Positions 34,737-45,501 of a stretch of DNA of 46,933 bases are shown here, piece by piece (the stretch's first letter is position 1; every line of letters begins with the position of its first letter). The position numbers and the translations under genes are program-made. Under the pieces are notes generated by a model that saw nothing but the letters and a program-made list of their open reading frames with translations, was not told the DNA's origin and searched no databases. This DNA is from Klebsormidium nitens (taxonomy: Eukaryota > Streptophyta > Klebsormidiophyceae > Klebsormidiales > Klebsormidiaceae), in the NCBI GenBank assembly GCA_000708835.1, contig DF237587.1, positions 3,301-50,233 of the forward strand, written 5' to 3'.

Positions 34737-37700
34737 ATGGCTGCTGCGGCAGCACGCACAGGCCGATCTCCAGACATGTTGGCCGGAAGCCATGAGGCCC
34801 CAGAATTTGACCACCTGTTCAAACTGCTGCTGATTGGGGACAGCGGGGTTGGGAAGAGCTCGCTGCTTCTGCGATTCACAGCGGATACTTTTGATGACCT
34901 CTCGCCCACCATTGGTGAGTTCCAAAACGGGTCAATGATATTCACTTTCTGATAAAAGATTAGACTAAGCACTTTTCGAGTGGACAGTGGTAGCTGGTAG
35001 ACAATGGTATCTTTCTGAAAGGGCATCAGCTTCATTGCATGACGGCATTATGTGAGGGGGAGCCAGGGTACAATCTGCATGCATGTAGCTCCGCGTCTTG
35101 AAAACAAATTCTTTGCCATCATGCTTGACATAACACTCCTGTGTGCACCCAAAGTCTGGTAAGATTTATTTTGAGCTGTATTTCTAAGTCCCGTCCTGCA
35201 ATCCTATCTCATCACGGCATTTGATGGGAGGACTGTACCCCTCATGACAATCAACTTGTCTGTGGAGTTCATATCTGCTGTTTTTACATTGACATCGCAG
35301 GCGTCGACTTCAAGCTGAAAATGCTCACTCTTGGGGGCAAGCGGATAAAGCTCACAATTTGGGACACAGGTTGGATATCCTTCCCTGCTCGTAGGGCTTT
35401 GGTCCGCTTCAGCTTTTGTTTGAGGTTTCATCCGCGCAGTTGTGACGTTAGGTCTGCACAAGCTTGGAAGGACAGAATCAACTGGTCGCACTCCGGATTC
35501 AAAACGGGAAATCACTTATCAGAATTCCCCTCTGTACTCAGCCTTAGGCAACAGTTGCCCCTAGAATTTTGGGCTGGATTGGTGAGCGTTCGTTGCAGTA
35601 AGACGGTTGAGAACATCATATGTTGGAAGTTGGAAGTGATGGCCAACTTTGGGGTACATAGCAGCTATGGTTCTGTTTAAGGATGTTCTTCCTGCACAGC
35701 AGTAACCAGGAAAGAATATCCCCCTGAGCTCAACGCTGTTGGGGGTGCATCGCAGGGGGGAACTTTCTAAGAAGTTGACGTTGCTGATCACACATTGAAG
35801 GTCAGCTGATTGTAGACGGGAAGACGTTCCCATCTACGACAAAGGATAGCTTCCACGTCAGTAGTGTACTGTCAGGAAGGCACAAGAATCCACAAACCTG
35901 CTTATCTGCAACCCCCCGGCAATAAGACTGAATCAGCAATAGAACTGTATCAGTGGATCCTGGTGAACTTTGGGTGAAATCGCAAAGCACACAGTATCAC
36001 GTGTGGTTCTCTTATGTGTCTGCCGAGTCATCTATTCTGCCAGATGATCTTAGAAATCTTAACAGTGCACCCTGGAATGGCAGTTCATAGAAGGCGGTTG
36101 TTTAAGGTGTCTATAAGAAATTCTGAGAGCGCTTCATTGTTTGCAAGTGTATCTTGGCAAATTCTAGAAGTTCGAGGTTTTGCATGGCTGGCAACAGAGG
36201 TCCTGTAGATTCTGCAGACCCCCCAGACACTTAAGAAGGGGCTGAGAATCAAGAAGATTTCTGTCACTTGCAGCCGGACAAGAGCGGTTTCGTACGCTGA
36301 CCAGTTCCTACTACCGGGGGGCTCAAGGAATCATCCTCGGTGAGGGAGAGGTACCCTTAAGTCACTCCGTTTCAAGTCTGCTGTAATGTTCCAATCTTCT
36401 TCTACTACAGTGTCGCAAGATTGCTCAGGTTTTTCATGCTATGGTCTTGCCTCTGAACATCCAAATAACTGTCGAAGTGCGATAATCTGTCCCTCGGATC
36501 GACTTCCTGGGCGTTTGCGTCTGTGTTTGAGAATCAAACTCCCTAGTTTACCAGCACCGTCCAAATATCAGCTCAGCTATTCTCCAAAATGCGGTATTCA
36601 AAGAAGGTGCAAGTCGAAACGTTGAGCACGCATAACCAGCCAGTCTTCAAAAAAGAAGATGTTTCAGCACGAAATGTAGCCTCAGGTGTGGGCCCTTGTA
36701 GATCATGCGACTTACATCCGGATTCACATTGAAACTGAAAACGTCCCCGCTCTCATGCAGCGTACGACGTCACCCGGCGGGAGACGTTTACGGACCTTTC
36801 GGACATCTGGCTCAAGGAGGTCGAATTGTACAGCACGAATCCGGACTGCATAAAGATGCTCGTGGGGAACAAAGTCGACCGGGTGAGTCCCGCAGATTAT
36901 AGTCCCTTTCGAAGTGTATATCAATACTTGTAGCTTCTTGTCCGGGAGTACGAACAATCCAATTGTCCGAACAACATTTTTTTTTGTCGTGGACGATTTT
37001 GTATCTGCTGCGGAATGATGTTATTCTGCTGCAAACGATAAGTTGACCGTTTTCGTAGTCTGTTGACGCATCTGATTCCGTCAGACCTACACCATGACCT
37101 TGATCTCCGTGCTCTTATTGTTTTGTGAAGACTGCTTTGAAGACTCTCCATTTCTGCCTTTTTGGGGGGAAGCACGACTGTGCAATAGGCGTAAAAGAGC
37201 TCCAACTTGAAAACAGTGTTATGGATGTGTCCAGCTTACAGCTTCGAGGGCTTATCAAATGCCAGTTCAGCACGTTCTGACAGCCCTTCAGCTTTGTGGT
37301 CCCGTAAAAGGCGCCACGGCAGGGCCGTTCGTGATATTTCCAGAGCAGGGGCCATCAATGATTGGCCCTGCTTCAAGGAAGGCTTCAAACGGGATCTCAG
37401 CAGTTTGGCCCCCAAGATGAAACGAAGTAATCAGCGCCGGGCCTGAAGCAGTATTGTTTGTTTTGCTGCAGGAAAGCGAGCGGCAGGTGACGAAGGAGGA
37501 GGGGAAGGCGTTTGCGCGGCAGCACGGGTGTCTGTTTCTCGAGGCGAGCGCCAAGACGCGGCGAGGGGTGCAGGACTGCTTCCAAGAGCTTGTGCAAAAG
37601 GTAAGCGAGCCTCGTTATTTCAGGGGACCTAAGACACCTCGAAAGCTCAAGAGGGCAACCAAAAAAGTCCTTCTGATTTAAAGAATCCTTTCCGTGGGTT

Positions 37701-38533
37701 TGCCAGCCCTTGGGCGGAGTGGTTGAGACAGCAATTGTGGGCACGTTTGATCCAGAGCCCTTTCGCGATCTTTCTATTGTGGCCCTCGTGGCCAGTCCGT
37801 CGTCGGTCCATCGGGGCTCGGTGTGCATGCACCTTTGGCACGTCGACCTGTCCCTCAGATCGTCAACCCCGTCTTCTGAATTTCCGAGTTTGCATGAGAT
37901 AAGTGTGCCTCTCGTCGACACGGATTCAAAAGAGGACAGTCACCAAGCGCAAAGGCTCGATTGTCGACGTTCAGTGGCGTGAGCGCAGCAGCAGATTGCA
38001 CGTTTCTGTGTCCTGCTTCGATGAAGCCGTTGCGTATTGGGAGTTGACAACAGAATTTTCAGGACGAAAAGGCGTCATGTTCTGCAGAAAATCAGAGGAA
38101 TCGTAAACACAATTAAGGACGTCGTTTGGCCAGTGTTGTGTAGGGTATATTCTTCTGTTGTCTTCGATTGAATCTCTCGAAAACGTGTCCGCAATCTGCA
38201 GGAAATGCTCCGTTGTCCGCTTTCGAAGGCCTCTTAGCAGTAGACCTATGCGACCCTGATCTCGTTTCATGCTTTCTGCTTCCTTCACATTTGGCTGCTG
38301 GGAAGAGCTTCTCAGTAACCTTTATAGCTTCTTGACAGATTGGTATCATTGAGCATTCAAGACCTGTTTTAAACGAGTCAGAAAGAAGTCGGTTGAGGTT
38401 ATGAAAGACTGACCTTACTTTGTCCTGCCAGATCCTTGATACCCCCGGTTTGGTTGATGTGGGTCGACCATCTGGCGACCACTTACGGTTAAACGCGGAT
38501 CAGCAAGCATCAAGCAGTGGTTGCGCATGCTAG
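34737..38533 (+). CDS. RABC1: Rab GTPase of the RabC (Rab18) subfamily
   Basis: Six exons: 34737-34914, 35301-35369, 36274-36339, 36761-36882, 37472-37600 and 38432-38533. They give 666 nt, or 221 residues, in phase. All GTP-binding motifs are present: P-loop GDSGVGKS (34-41), switch I with SPTIG (Thr58), DTAGQE (81-86), NKVD (141-144) and SAK (171-173). The stretches [29 protein letters not shown] and [20 protein letters not shown] are typical of plant RabC, the Rab18 orthologue. The C-terminus ends CAC, a double-cysteine motif for geranylgeranylation, so the protein should be membrane-anchored. Rab18 proteins act at the ER, lipid droplets and peroxisomes; the exact site here is unknown. The ATG at 34737 adds about 20 residues before the G domain, a little longer than in Arabidopsis RABC1. 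A second Met is codon 14. Confidence 0.96.
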
Positions 38534-39831
38534 CTGCATTATCTATCTTTGAGATTGAACTTGGTAGACGACATCAGGTAATGCCCTTTATTTGCGACCT
38601 CGCCCTCAAGGATTGTAGATAACAGAACAGTTCACGTGTGATGTCTAATGGAGAAAGTCAGGGCTTTCTAGCTCGCTCGTGTACATACATAGACAAACAC
38701 TCCTTGGACTCTCAACAACGCCCCAGCAGAAAAGCGTCGTTCAGATGAATTCATTGTAGCATTGGCCGGTCAGTGTCTCGTTTACTTTTAAGTAGGATGC
38801 GTTGAAAATGATGATAGTATTGTCACTATCGGAGCCTGTTGAAGTAGCTCTAGTGGCAACGTGCGGGCCAGTGTTAATGCATCTTGGCTGCCTACCAGTA
38901 AGTTACTGGTGGACTGGGAAGCAATATGCTTCGGGTCCGTCGGTTGCATGCTCGTAGGACCACTCGAGAAACTTGGCCCGGAGTCTGGCAGTGAGCTTCA
39001 CATGCCCTGAGCAGTGCAACGACATGGAGTGCAATTACTTTGCAAAGCCGTCCCGCGGGCCAGGACATGGAGGCCAGAGGATGGATCGACGGTGCACACT
39101 GGCATGCATGCCATCTCATGCATAATCATGAAAGCTAGCTATATACTTTTTTTGAACAATGCAGGGGCCGGGCTTGAAGGCCGGCTACAATAAGTTATAT
39201 ACTGTTATATATTCGTTGAATAACTTGATCATATACTATAGTATGTATCATGTGCCGTCATGAAATGAATATGTGAGTGAAATGATTAAGATGGTACGAG
39301 CAGTGGGTACATGCATGCCTCCAATGCCTTTGAAAACGTCTACAAAATGTCACTGTAGAATTTCATCCTCATTACATGTCATTATATCGAGATCATTGAA
39401 TAAGTCATGACAGAAGCATGATCGAGTTGATGCCAGAATTTTCGGGCAGCTTGAACGTACTGCTATCAGATGTCTGCAAGTTAGTACACGATCATGTCCG
39501 CTGCAACCCGGGCAATCAGCGATCGAGCACGTCAAGTTTCTTATGAGTACCTAGCATCCTGGTCGAGCCTGAGGACCGGCCGAAGGAGGAAGACGGTTTG
39601 CATGTAGCTGAACCGCGGTGCAAACAAACGAGATGCATATTTTCGAGTACGTCCTTACTGTCCATGGGTCGGACATGTTTGAACAACGCCAGAATGATGG
39701 TCCCTTCAGACACACGCCATTGTCATGTAGCTGGCCATAGGCTTCTCTCCGAGAGGCTTATGGCACACAATTGTTGAACTCCTGCATAAAAGTATTATTC
39801 AGGTAATATTGTCCCCTTTGCCCTATCAACC
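38534..39831. other. Convergent intergenic region after RabC
   Basis: It should hold the RabC 3' untranslated region and that of the minus-strand gene ending at 39832. It becomes AT-rich around 39.1-39.3 kb. No exon, RNA gene or clear repeat was seen. Confidence 0.45.
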
Positions 39832-40957
39832 TTACAACCTCAGCCGAGACCTTGTACACTGTGGAACTTTTGCGACCAATGAGAAGAACGATCCAGTGCG
39901 GGCCGTCTCCGAGGTCACCACATGAAGCACCTGGAGCGACGCCGTTTTGTCTGCTTCTGGGGAAGTTCGATCGGTGGGAAATTTAGGAGCTGGCCATGCC
40001 ACTTTGTGCTCTCCATCTTGCAGCCTTCCCTGGACGCCTTCCATCCAGACTTCCTCAGAACGAAGCGCCTTCAGACCTGACGCCAATTCTTGTAGCTCAC
40101 GCAAATTCAGTGGCGCGTCCTTGGGCAGGCCCGCTGTCGCCTCACTGAGCCCCACAATTAAGCGATTCAACATGGAGAAGCGGCTTAGAAAACCAGTAGG
40201 TGGCACTGGCAGGGAAGGTGCCTCCCAGTTACTCTGAGGCTCGCCTTTCTGGTGACCGGACCGCAACTGCAAGCCACGTGCTGGTTTCACCAGGACACGC
40301 ATGTCCTCTAAGGCAAAGACACATCCCAAGAGCACCTTCACATACAAGTTCTTTTCGTACTTTGCAGCGACTTCTCGGTTTCCATTCTTCTCAATCACGG
40401 GCACGAATTGCGAAGCTTCTTCGAAGGCCTGAGCAAGCTGCGTGATCTGGCTGCCTGACACTTGGAACCAGCTTGTCGACGTGGTTGCCAAAGTACTCTT
40501 CAGATCCTTTAAGATTGGAAGCTGAACCTCGGGTTGTGCGGAGCCTGCGTTGGCAGCCATGTAAGAGCACGCGTCCTGAAGCATATACGTCACAAAGGAT
40601 GAGGAAGCATACGCCATCCTTGCCTGCTGAACCACCGCTATCCACGTAAACAGAAACTTCTACAGCTGCCCGAAAATGGCATGCTCTCGCTGCTCCCATG
40701 GCAGTTGATGGAGAATGCTCCGCACCTCTTCATCTAGCTGCACATGACATCCCATTTTTCTGAACCAAACCCCTGGGAGCGCAGGGACTTGTATGCTTGA
40801 CATAGATCAGGGAGCTTGCTTGCGCAGCATGGCGCCCCGCTAGCGAAGGCCTCACTAGCTGCCACAAACACTCCCCAAACACTTCCAGCATGCCATCTAC
40901 TTCCAAAGGCTGGACACTGAGGCGCCCTTGCATCGATCTCTCTGCGTTCTCACTCAT
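39832..40957 (-). CDS. Unrecognised protein, probable 3-exon gene
   Basis: I do not recognise the family. A 262-codon open frame ends with TAA at 39832. Upstream, an ATG at 40955-40957 opens an exon (40856-40957) starting MSENAERSMQGRLSV, with a GTGAGG donor. The next exon (40664-40737, LDEEVRSILHQLPWEQ) joins in phase after a good cag acceptor. To bypass an in-frame TAG after it, an intron of only 45 bases (40619-40663) must be removed, with a weak GTAGAA donor and a gcaag acceptor. The result is 320 residues with a continuous frame. The predicted protein is mostly soluble and helical in look, for example QVSGSQITQLAQAFEEASQF and NLYVKVLLGCVFALEDMRVL, with no signal peptide. The small intron is the weakest point; the main exon could also start at the ATG at 40617. 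Confidence 0.45.
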
Positions 40958-42483
40958 GGCGTCCCACTCTATCCACGAACCCTGATCGACAATGAGGCTG
41001 GCCGGGTCGAGCCTGGCCCTGGCCGACTGGCCTGTAGCTGCCGCGGCTGCGTGTGGCGGCGGCCGGGCTGGAGCGCGACCGCAGTCCCCGGGTTTGCAAC
41101 GGGTTTCAGGCTGGTTTCAGGCGGACAAGCGTTCTTCGGACACTTAGAGTCGAACCGTCATGTCTGAGTACGGTCAATTTCGGGATCTCGGACGGTATGG
41201 TACATTTGGCGCTGCATAGAGCTGACGTCACTACACAACTTAGGGTTCTGCGTGAGCAGCGACCATGAGCTTGTGGTTGATGAACTTATACTATACTTTC
41301 TTCTCGGCCTAGAATGCTGGTGGCATCTTATTCCAGCATTTCATAAGATTGTGGCGTGTTTGGGGCAACAGACGGATCGTATGCTTGAGCTTTCTCCAGG
41401 CCGCTTCAGAATCAGGGACAAACGCGAATCGGCATTGGTCTGTCTGAACCCTTACGACATTTGTCATGGGAACTTGATGTGTATCCTCAAGAAAGCTTGT
41501 TTGAAACAGAGCGTCAGAGTTCCTTTTCGAGATCTGTATCTTCTAGTGACCATGGGAAAGCAAACCGCGAGCAGCACTCGGCCGCTCCAGATTGATTTTC
41601 GGTTGAATGAGACGACCCTGACTTGCACTTCTCAAAAGGTGGGACCAATTTGCACTTACAATCTCCAAATTGAGCGCAACTGATTGCCAGGTACCACTGC
41701 TGTTGAAGTTGACAGCTACCAAGGCCCTGCGTGATGCCAGTGTCTCACAGGTTCAACCTTAAAACTTGCTGCTACAAACACAATGCTGCCCAGATTTTCC
41801 TTGCTTCTTCCAGAAACCTTGCAAGAATGTGTGCTGATCTGGTGCTGAGGTTAGAATTCAACATGCAATCATTTATAGCCCACTGAAGCGGACGAAGGAA
41901 AGGCCGGCTTCATTTCTTTCCTAGCTTGATCTGTGCTACTTTTCTGCAAAAGCCAGCTCTTTGAATTTCAATTTGAAAGGAGCTTTCTCAAAGGGTAGTG
42001 TTGCGCCCAACACAAGCTGTTTGGTGGCTGCAGCAAGTACTGTTGGCATGGTCTGAAGAAGCTCGCTGTTGTGAGTCAGCAGCAGCTGTCAATCTGAGCT
42101 GGAAAAGAGGGAGCAAAGGTATGGTGACCATATGTCTGAAGGATCTGTGCAATAGGGAAGCGAAGACAGGAGAAATCTTTCTAGGCTAGCTTCGAGGGCG
42201 TCTTGGGACATCAGATTTTGCAGACGGAGTTTTCCATCCTGGTTCCTCGAAGTCCGCCACGTTCTGTGGATGTAATTTCCATGTGATTGTCTGGGTGCCT
42301 TTAGTCTTGATAGGCAATTCTGCGTTACTAGCCCGCCAGAAAAGCAGACGCCCTGCTCTTCCAAACGGCACGGCTGCAACCCTTCAGCTCGAGTTGAAAC
42401 TTTTGTGCCTTGGCGCTCCACGTATAAGACCCTGACAGCGTTCTGCTACCTCAAGACTTTACCAACCTGCGACCACACTAAGG
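40958..42483. other. Intergenic region with no firm gene
   Basis: A plus-strand open frame at 41252-41683 starts with GTG and has no known motif. It may belong to a 5' exon of the next gene, but I find no phase-compatible join that I can defend. It also contains the promoter of the minus-strand gene ending at 40957. Confidence 0.4.
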
Positions 42484-45400
42484 ATGCTCCTTGCACCTAA
42501 CCTGTCAGTAGATAAAGACCAACCGAATCTAACAAACGGCCTTACTGACGGGCGCTTCGTTTCTCAGGCAAAGCTCGCGCACGACCAAGTGGTGGAGGAC
42601 AGCAAGAAGGACATCCTGGGCCTGAAGGACCCCCAATGGACGTCTTCCACTTACGTTGACAAGAGCAGGTTCCCCAAGCACGAGGCGGACTGCCGACTTT
42701 CGGCGACCTTTGGGCTTGCGGGGCACACGGTGAGCCGTTTCTCGCAAGAAACAAGCTGTGATGTCGAGACATCGGTTAGGAAATTGTGCTTGTGTCTAAG
42801 TGGACAGCACGACGGGAAGCCATGGCGCCATGAGGTCTTCCCAACTTAGAACCGAATTCACCGAGAAGGGTTCCATCGACGTGGCAAAGGAGAGAATGGT
42901 AGAGGAGAGGTTACTGAAAGGTCGTCCGCATGAGTCGTCGACTCCTGGGAAGCAGCTCGGCGATACTCCTGTAAGCGGTGACGAATTCAAGAAGCAGGCC
43001 TGGTTTGGGGCAGCCCTTCCAAAAGAAGCTCAGCGTACAAAGTGCTGATTACACGCTCTAGTTTATGCCAGTCACAGAGTTAAGGCTTGCATCAAGTAGC
43101 TACGTGACTTGCTGTACTCTAGGCATGAACCGCCTTGTTATCTAGAGAAGAGAAGTCCAGCAACAAAGCTCGTGTTGCTCCACGAATCACCCGACAGTCA
43201 GCTTTTGAATGTCGCGAACTACCTGGTCCTCCTGATCATCCCTCTTTCCTCAACAGCAGCTTCAAACTATGAGCCGAAGCGGTTGGTATTTACCGGTTGC
43301 TCGCTTTCCCCCCAGGTGCGTGATCCGGATATCCTGTGGTCGCGGCCCGCCCTTCCGGGGCCCTGGAATGCGAGCACCGAGATCAACAGGAAGACGCTGA
43401 AAAAAACACTAGAAAACAGGTAGGGACCGGGATGAGTCTTCTACTTTTTGGCGTCATTTTCGACCGCCTGATCTGCGGAGCGTCGCTCACGGAATCTTGG
43501 GTACTCGATCTTGAAAGTGCACCCGCTGGAGACGTTCTGTGATCGGCACAGATCGAAATTTGGTTTCGGCGGCCAAATCTTCGTGACCAGCTTTGGATCT
43601 GGGTTTGGGCAGAGGCGGAAGCGAATCAGTGCAAAACGAACGCCTGCCTCCCAGCGATACTCTTCTGCAAGACTCCTCAGCATAGCTTCTGCAAACCACA
43701 CCGCTGTCGAAAGATTCGTCTGCTTGCGAAGCGAGGGATAATCTTTGAGCAAGTCGAGTCGACTTTGGAATTTCGCGTTTGAAACTGCGCATCTGATGGA
43801 TATTGCCGATCATGTTCTAGATGTTGATCTCACGCCCCAGAACTCTCGATACTTTTCACTTGTATTAAAGGCAAAACCTTCATCTCCAAAACGCGTCTGC
43901 CGACTATCGGCTAAGTATGAACTCTAAAGTCGTAAGGGCCGAAAGGGTACAATGGTCTGCTGACCTAAAAATCTTGAAAGTTCTTTCGCTCCGTACATCC
44001 CTTGTGTGGATTCTAAAAGCTTTGTTCTTCGCAAGCAAACGGCTAAGCCTAAAGATGAAACAAGCTTCTACGAGGTTCGACAAAGTGTCCTGCTTATTCA
44101 AAATCTGCAAGTTGTCTCTCGTGCGTGCTTAAGGTGAGGCCTTCACAACAAGAAGCTGTCCGCATTTCGAAATCCCCGTTATTATTCCCGTCTCAAGCCG
44201 TCCCTTTTTGATAATATGCAAGGCCGTAGATGCAAGGCAGCATTCGCTGAAGTGAAGCGCGCATTCGAAAATCTCGGTCGATTCTTTCTAACCTGGATTG
44301 AGGCGACCTCGACGAAGCAGACTCATGCCCGTGCGTCGCAGACTTCCAGCATACAGGGCAAACACCGCAACACGCTCAGCGCAGCACCCATCTGACAACA
44401 CACGACAGTGTCTGTTTCGCCAAGCGTAATCGAGGCGTCCGTCAACCAGAAAACTCACGCCCCTGAGTCCGCTTTTTTCCAGCATGCAAGGCGACCACCG
44501 CAACACGCTGAAGTGCAGCGCTCACCTGGCGGGCTACGTGGACCCCGCCACGTCGCAGTTGCCGGACGTCCGACGGACGCGCAGCCTGAGCCCCCCCAAG
44601 CGGACGTGCCGCTGTCCGGACGCGCATCCCAACGCGCACGCCGACGACTTTTCGCCAAGGCGGAGGCGGAAAAACAGGTCGGAGTTTGTCAATTTCTGGG
44701 TGCTGAAAAAGGAGCGCCCGTTGTCTGAGCGCTCAAAGATTCGGACGTCATACAGGTTGGATTCCAAGTGTCTCCCGAGTCAGGTCTCGACACACGGCGT
44801 GAAGATAGACAGCAAAAAATAACGGGTTGTCATTGCATATGCATCACGGAGTTCGATAGGTCAGTGTTCCGTTGTTAAGAGTTTTCGCGTCTCGTCTCTC
44901 CGACGTTTTTTGCTTTGAGTGTCGACTTCAGTAATGTGTGTGAGATGAGTGCATCATCAACCCATTGCGGCCGGGCGTGGGGTTTGAAGAGGAGGTCCAT
45001 CTTCGCCTTTCTACTTCATGAGTGCCACGTTCGACGCCGGAGCCGTCTGACGCCGAAAGGGCCCCTCCAAGTCAGACATGTCTCACAACCGTTGAATTTT
45101 TCACCTTATTCTGCGCCAGCCCTTGCTTTCGTGCTCCTGACGTCACTTGTGGACACCACATACGCTGGCCTGCTGGCTTCTCGAACGACCTAATGTCTTC
45201 GTTGTGGCCTTTGGAAGGAAGTCGTCAAAAACCTCTGAAGATGCGGGTTTCGCGCTTATCAGAAAGTGACGGGGTTCTCAGATCGCTGATCGTGAAGTGC
45301 CACGAGAAGGAACGGCGAAATGGTACTAAAGCCTTTGGATCCTCGACGAATCGGCTGACGTCGAATCTGGCCTTGTGCAGGCCCGTTCGCCGTGAAGACG

Positions 45401-45501
45401 TGGAAGAGGTGAGAAGATTGGACACGTGGCAGCCGCCCATAGTAACAGGAACAACCAACAAGGATGTAAAAAGTGAGATTGCTGTGACGGGCTCATCATG
45501 A
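42484..45501 (+). CDS. Unrecognised multi-exon gene, exon structure partly unresolved
   Basis: I do not recognise the family. Exon candidates are: 42484-42729 (ATG start, or an acceptor at 42568), encoding KKDILGLKDPQWTSSTYVDK and ending in a good donor; 42850-42970, TEFTEKGSIDVAKERMVEER; 43316-43419, VRDPDILWSRPALPGPWNAS; and one from 44483, MQGDHRNTLKCSAHLAGYVD. The last three join in phase. The first two do not unless the second starts at AAG 42865, or the gene starts at ATG 42830. From 44483 the frame either runs to TAA at 44822, or splices at 44677 (AG/GTCGGA) to 45381-45501, which reads VRREDVEEVRRLDTWQPPIV and ends at TGA 45501. The latter looks more protein-like. The protein is hydrophilic and basic, with Trp/Pro-containing segments. 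A decayed copy of the 44483 exon start lies upstream. Confidence 0.4.
44297..44530 (+). repeat. Tandem duplication of an exon start with its acceptor
   Basis: Two diverged units begin at 44297 (attgaggcg) and 44429 (atcgaggcg), 132 bases apart. Each has a ctca(t/c)gccc element, then a ttccag acceptor, then an exon-like start at 44350 and 44483. The first copy reads IQGKHRNTL and soon meets a stop. The second, taken as the real exon, reads MQGDHRNTL and stays open. Confidence 0.75.

Noticed and set aside
41252-41683. Plus-strand open frame of about 143 codons
   Set aside because: It starts with GTG, has no recognisable motif and no phase-compatible link to the next gene.
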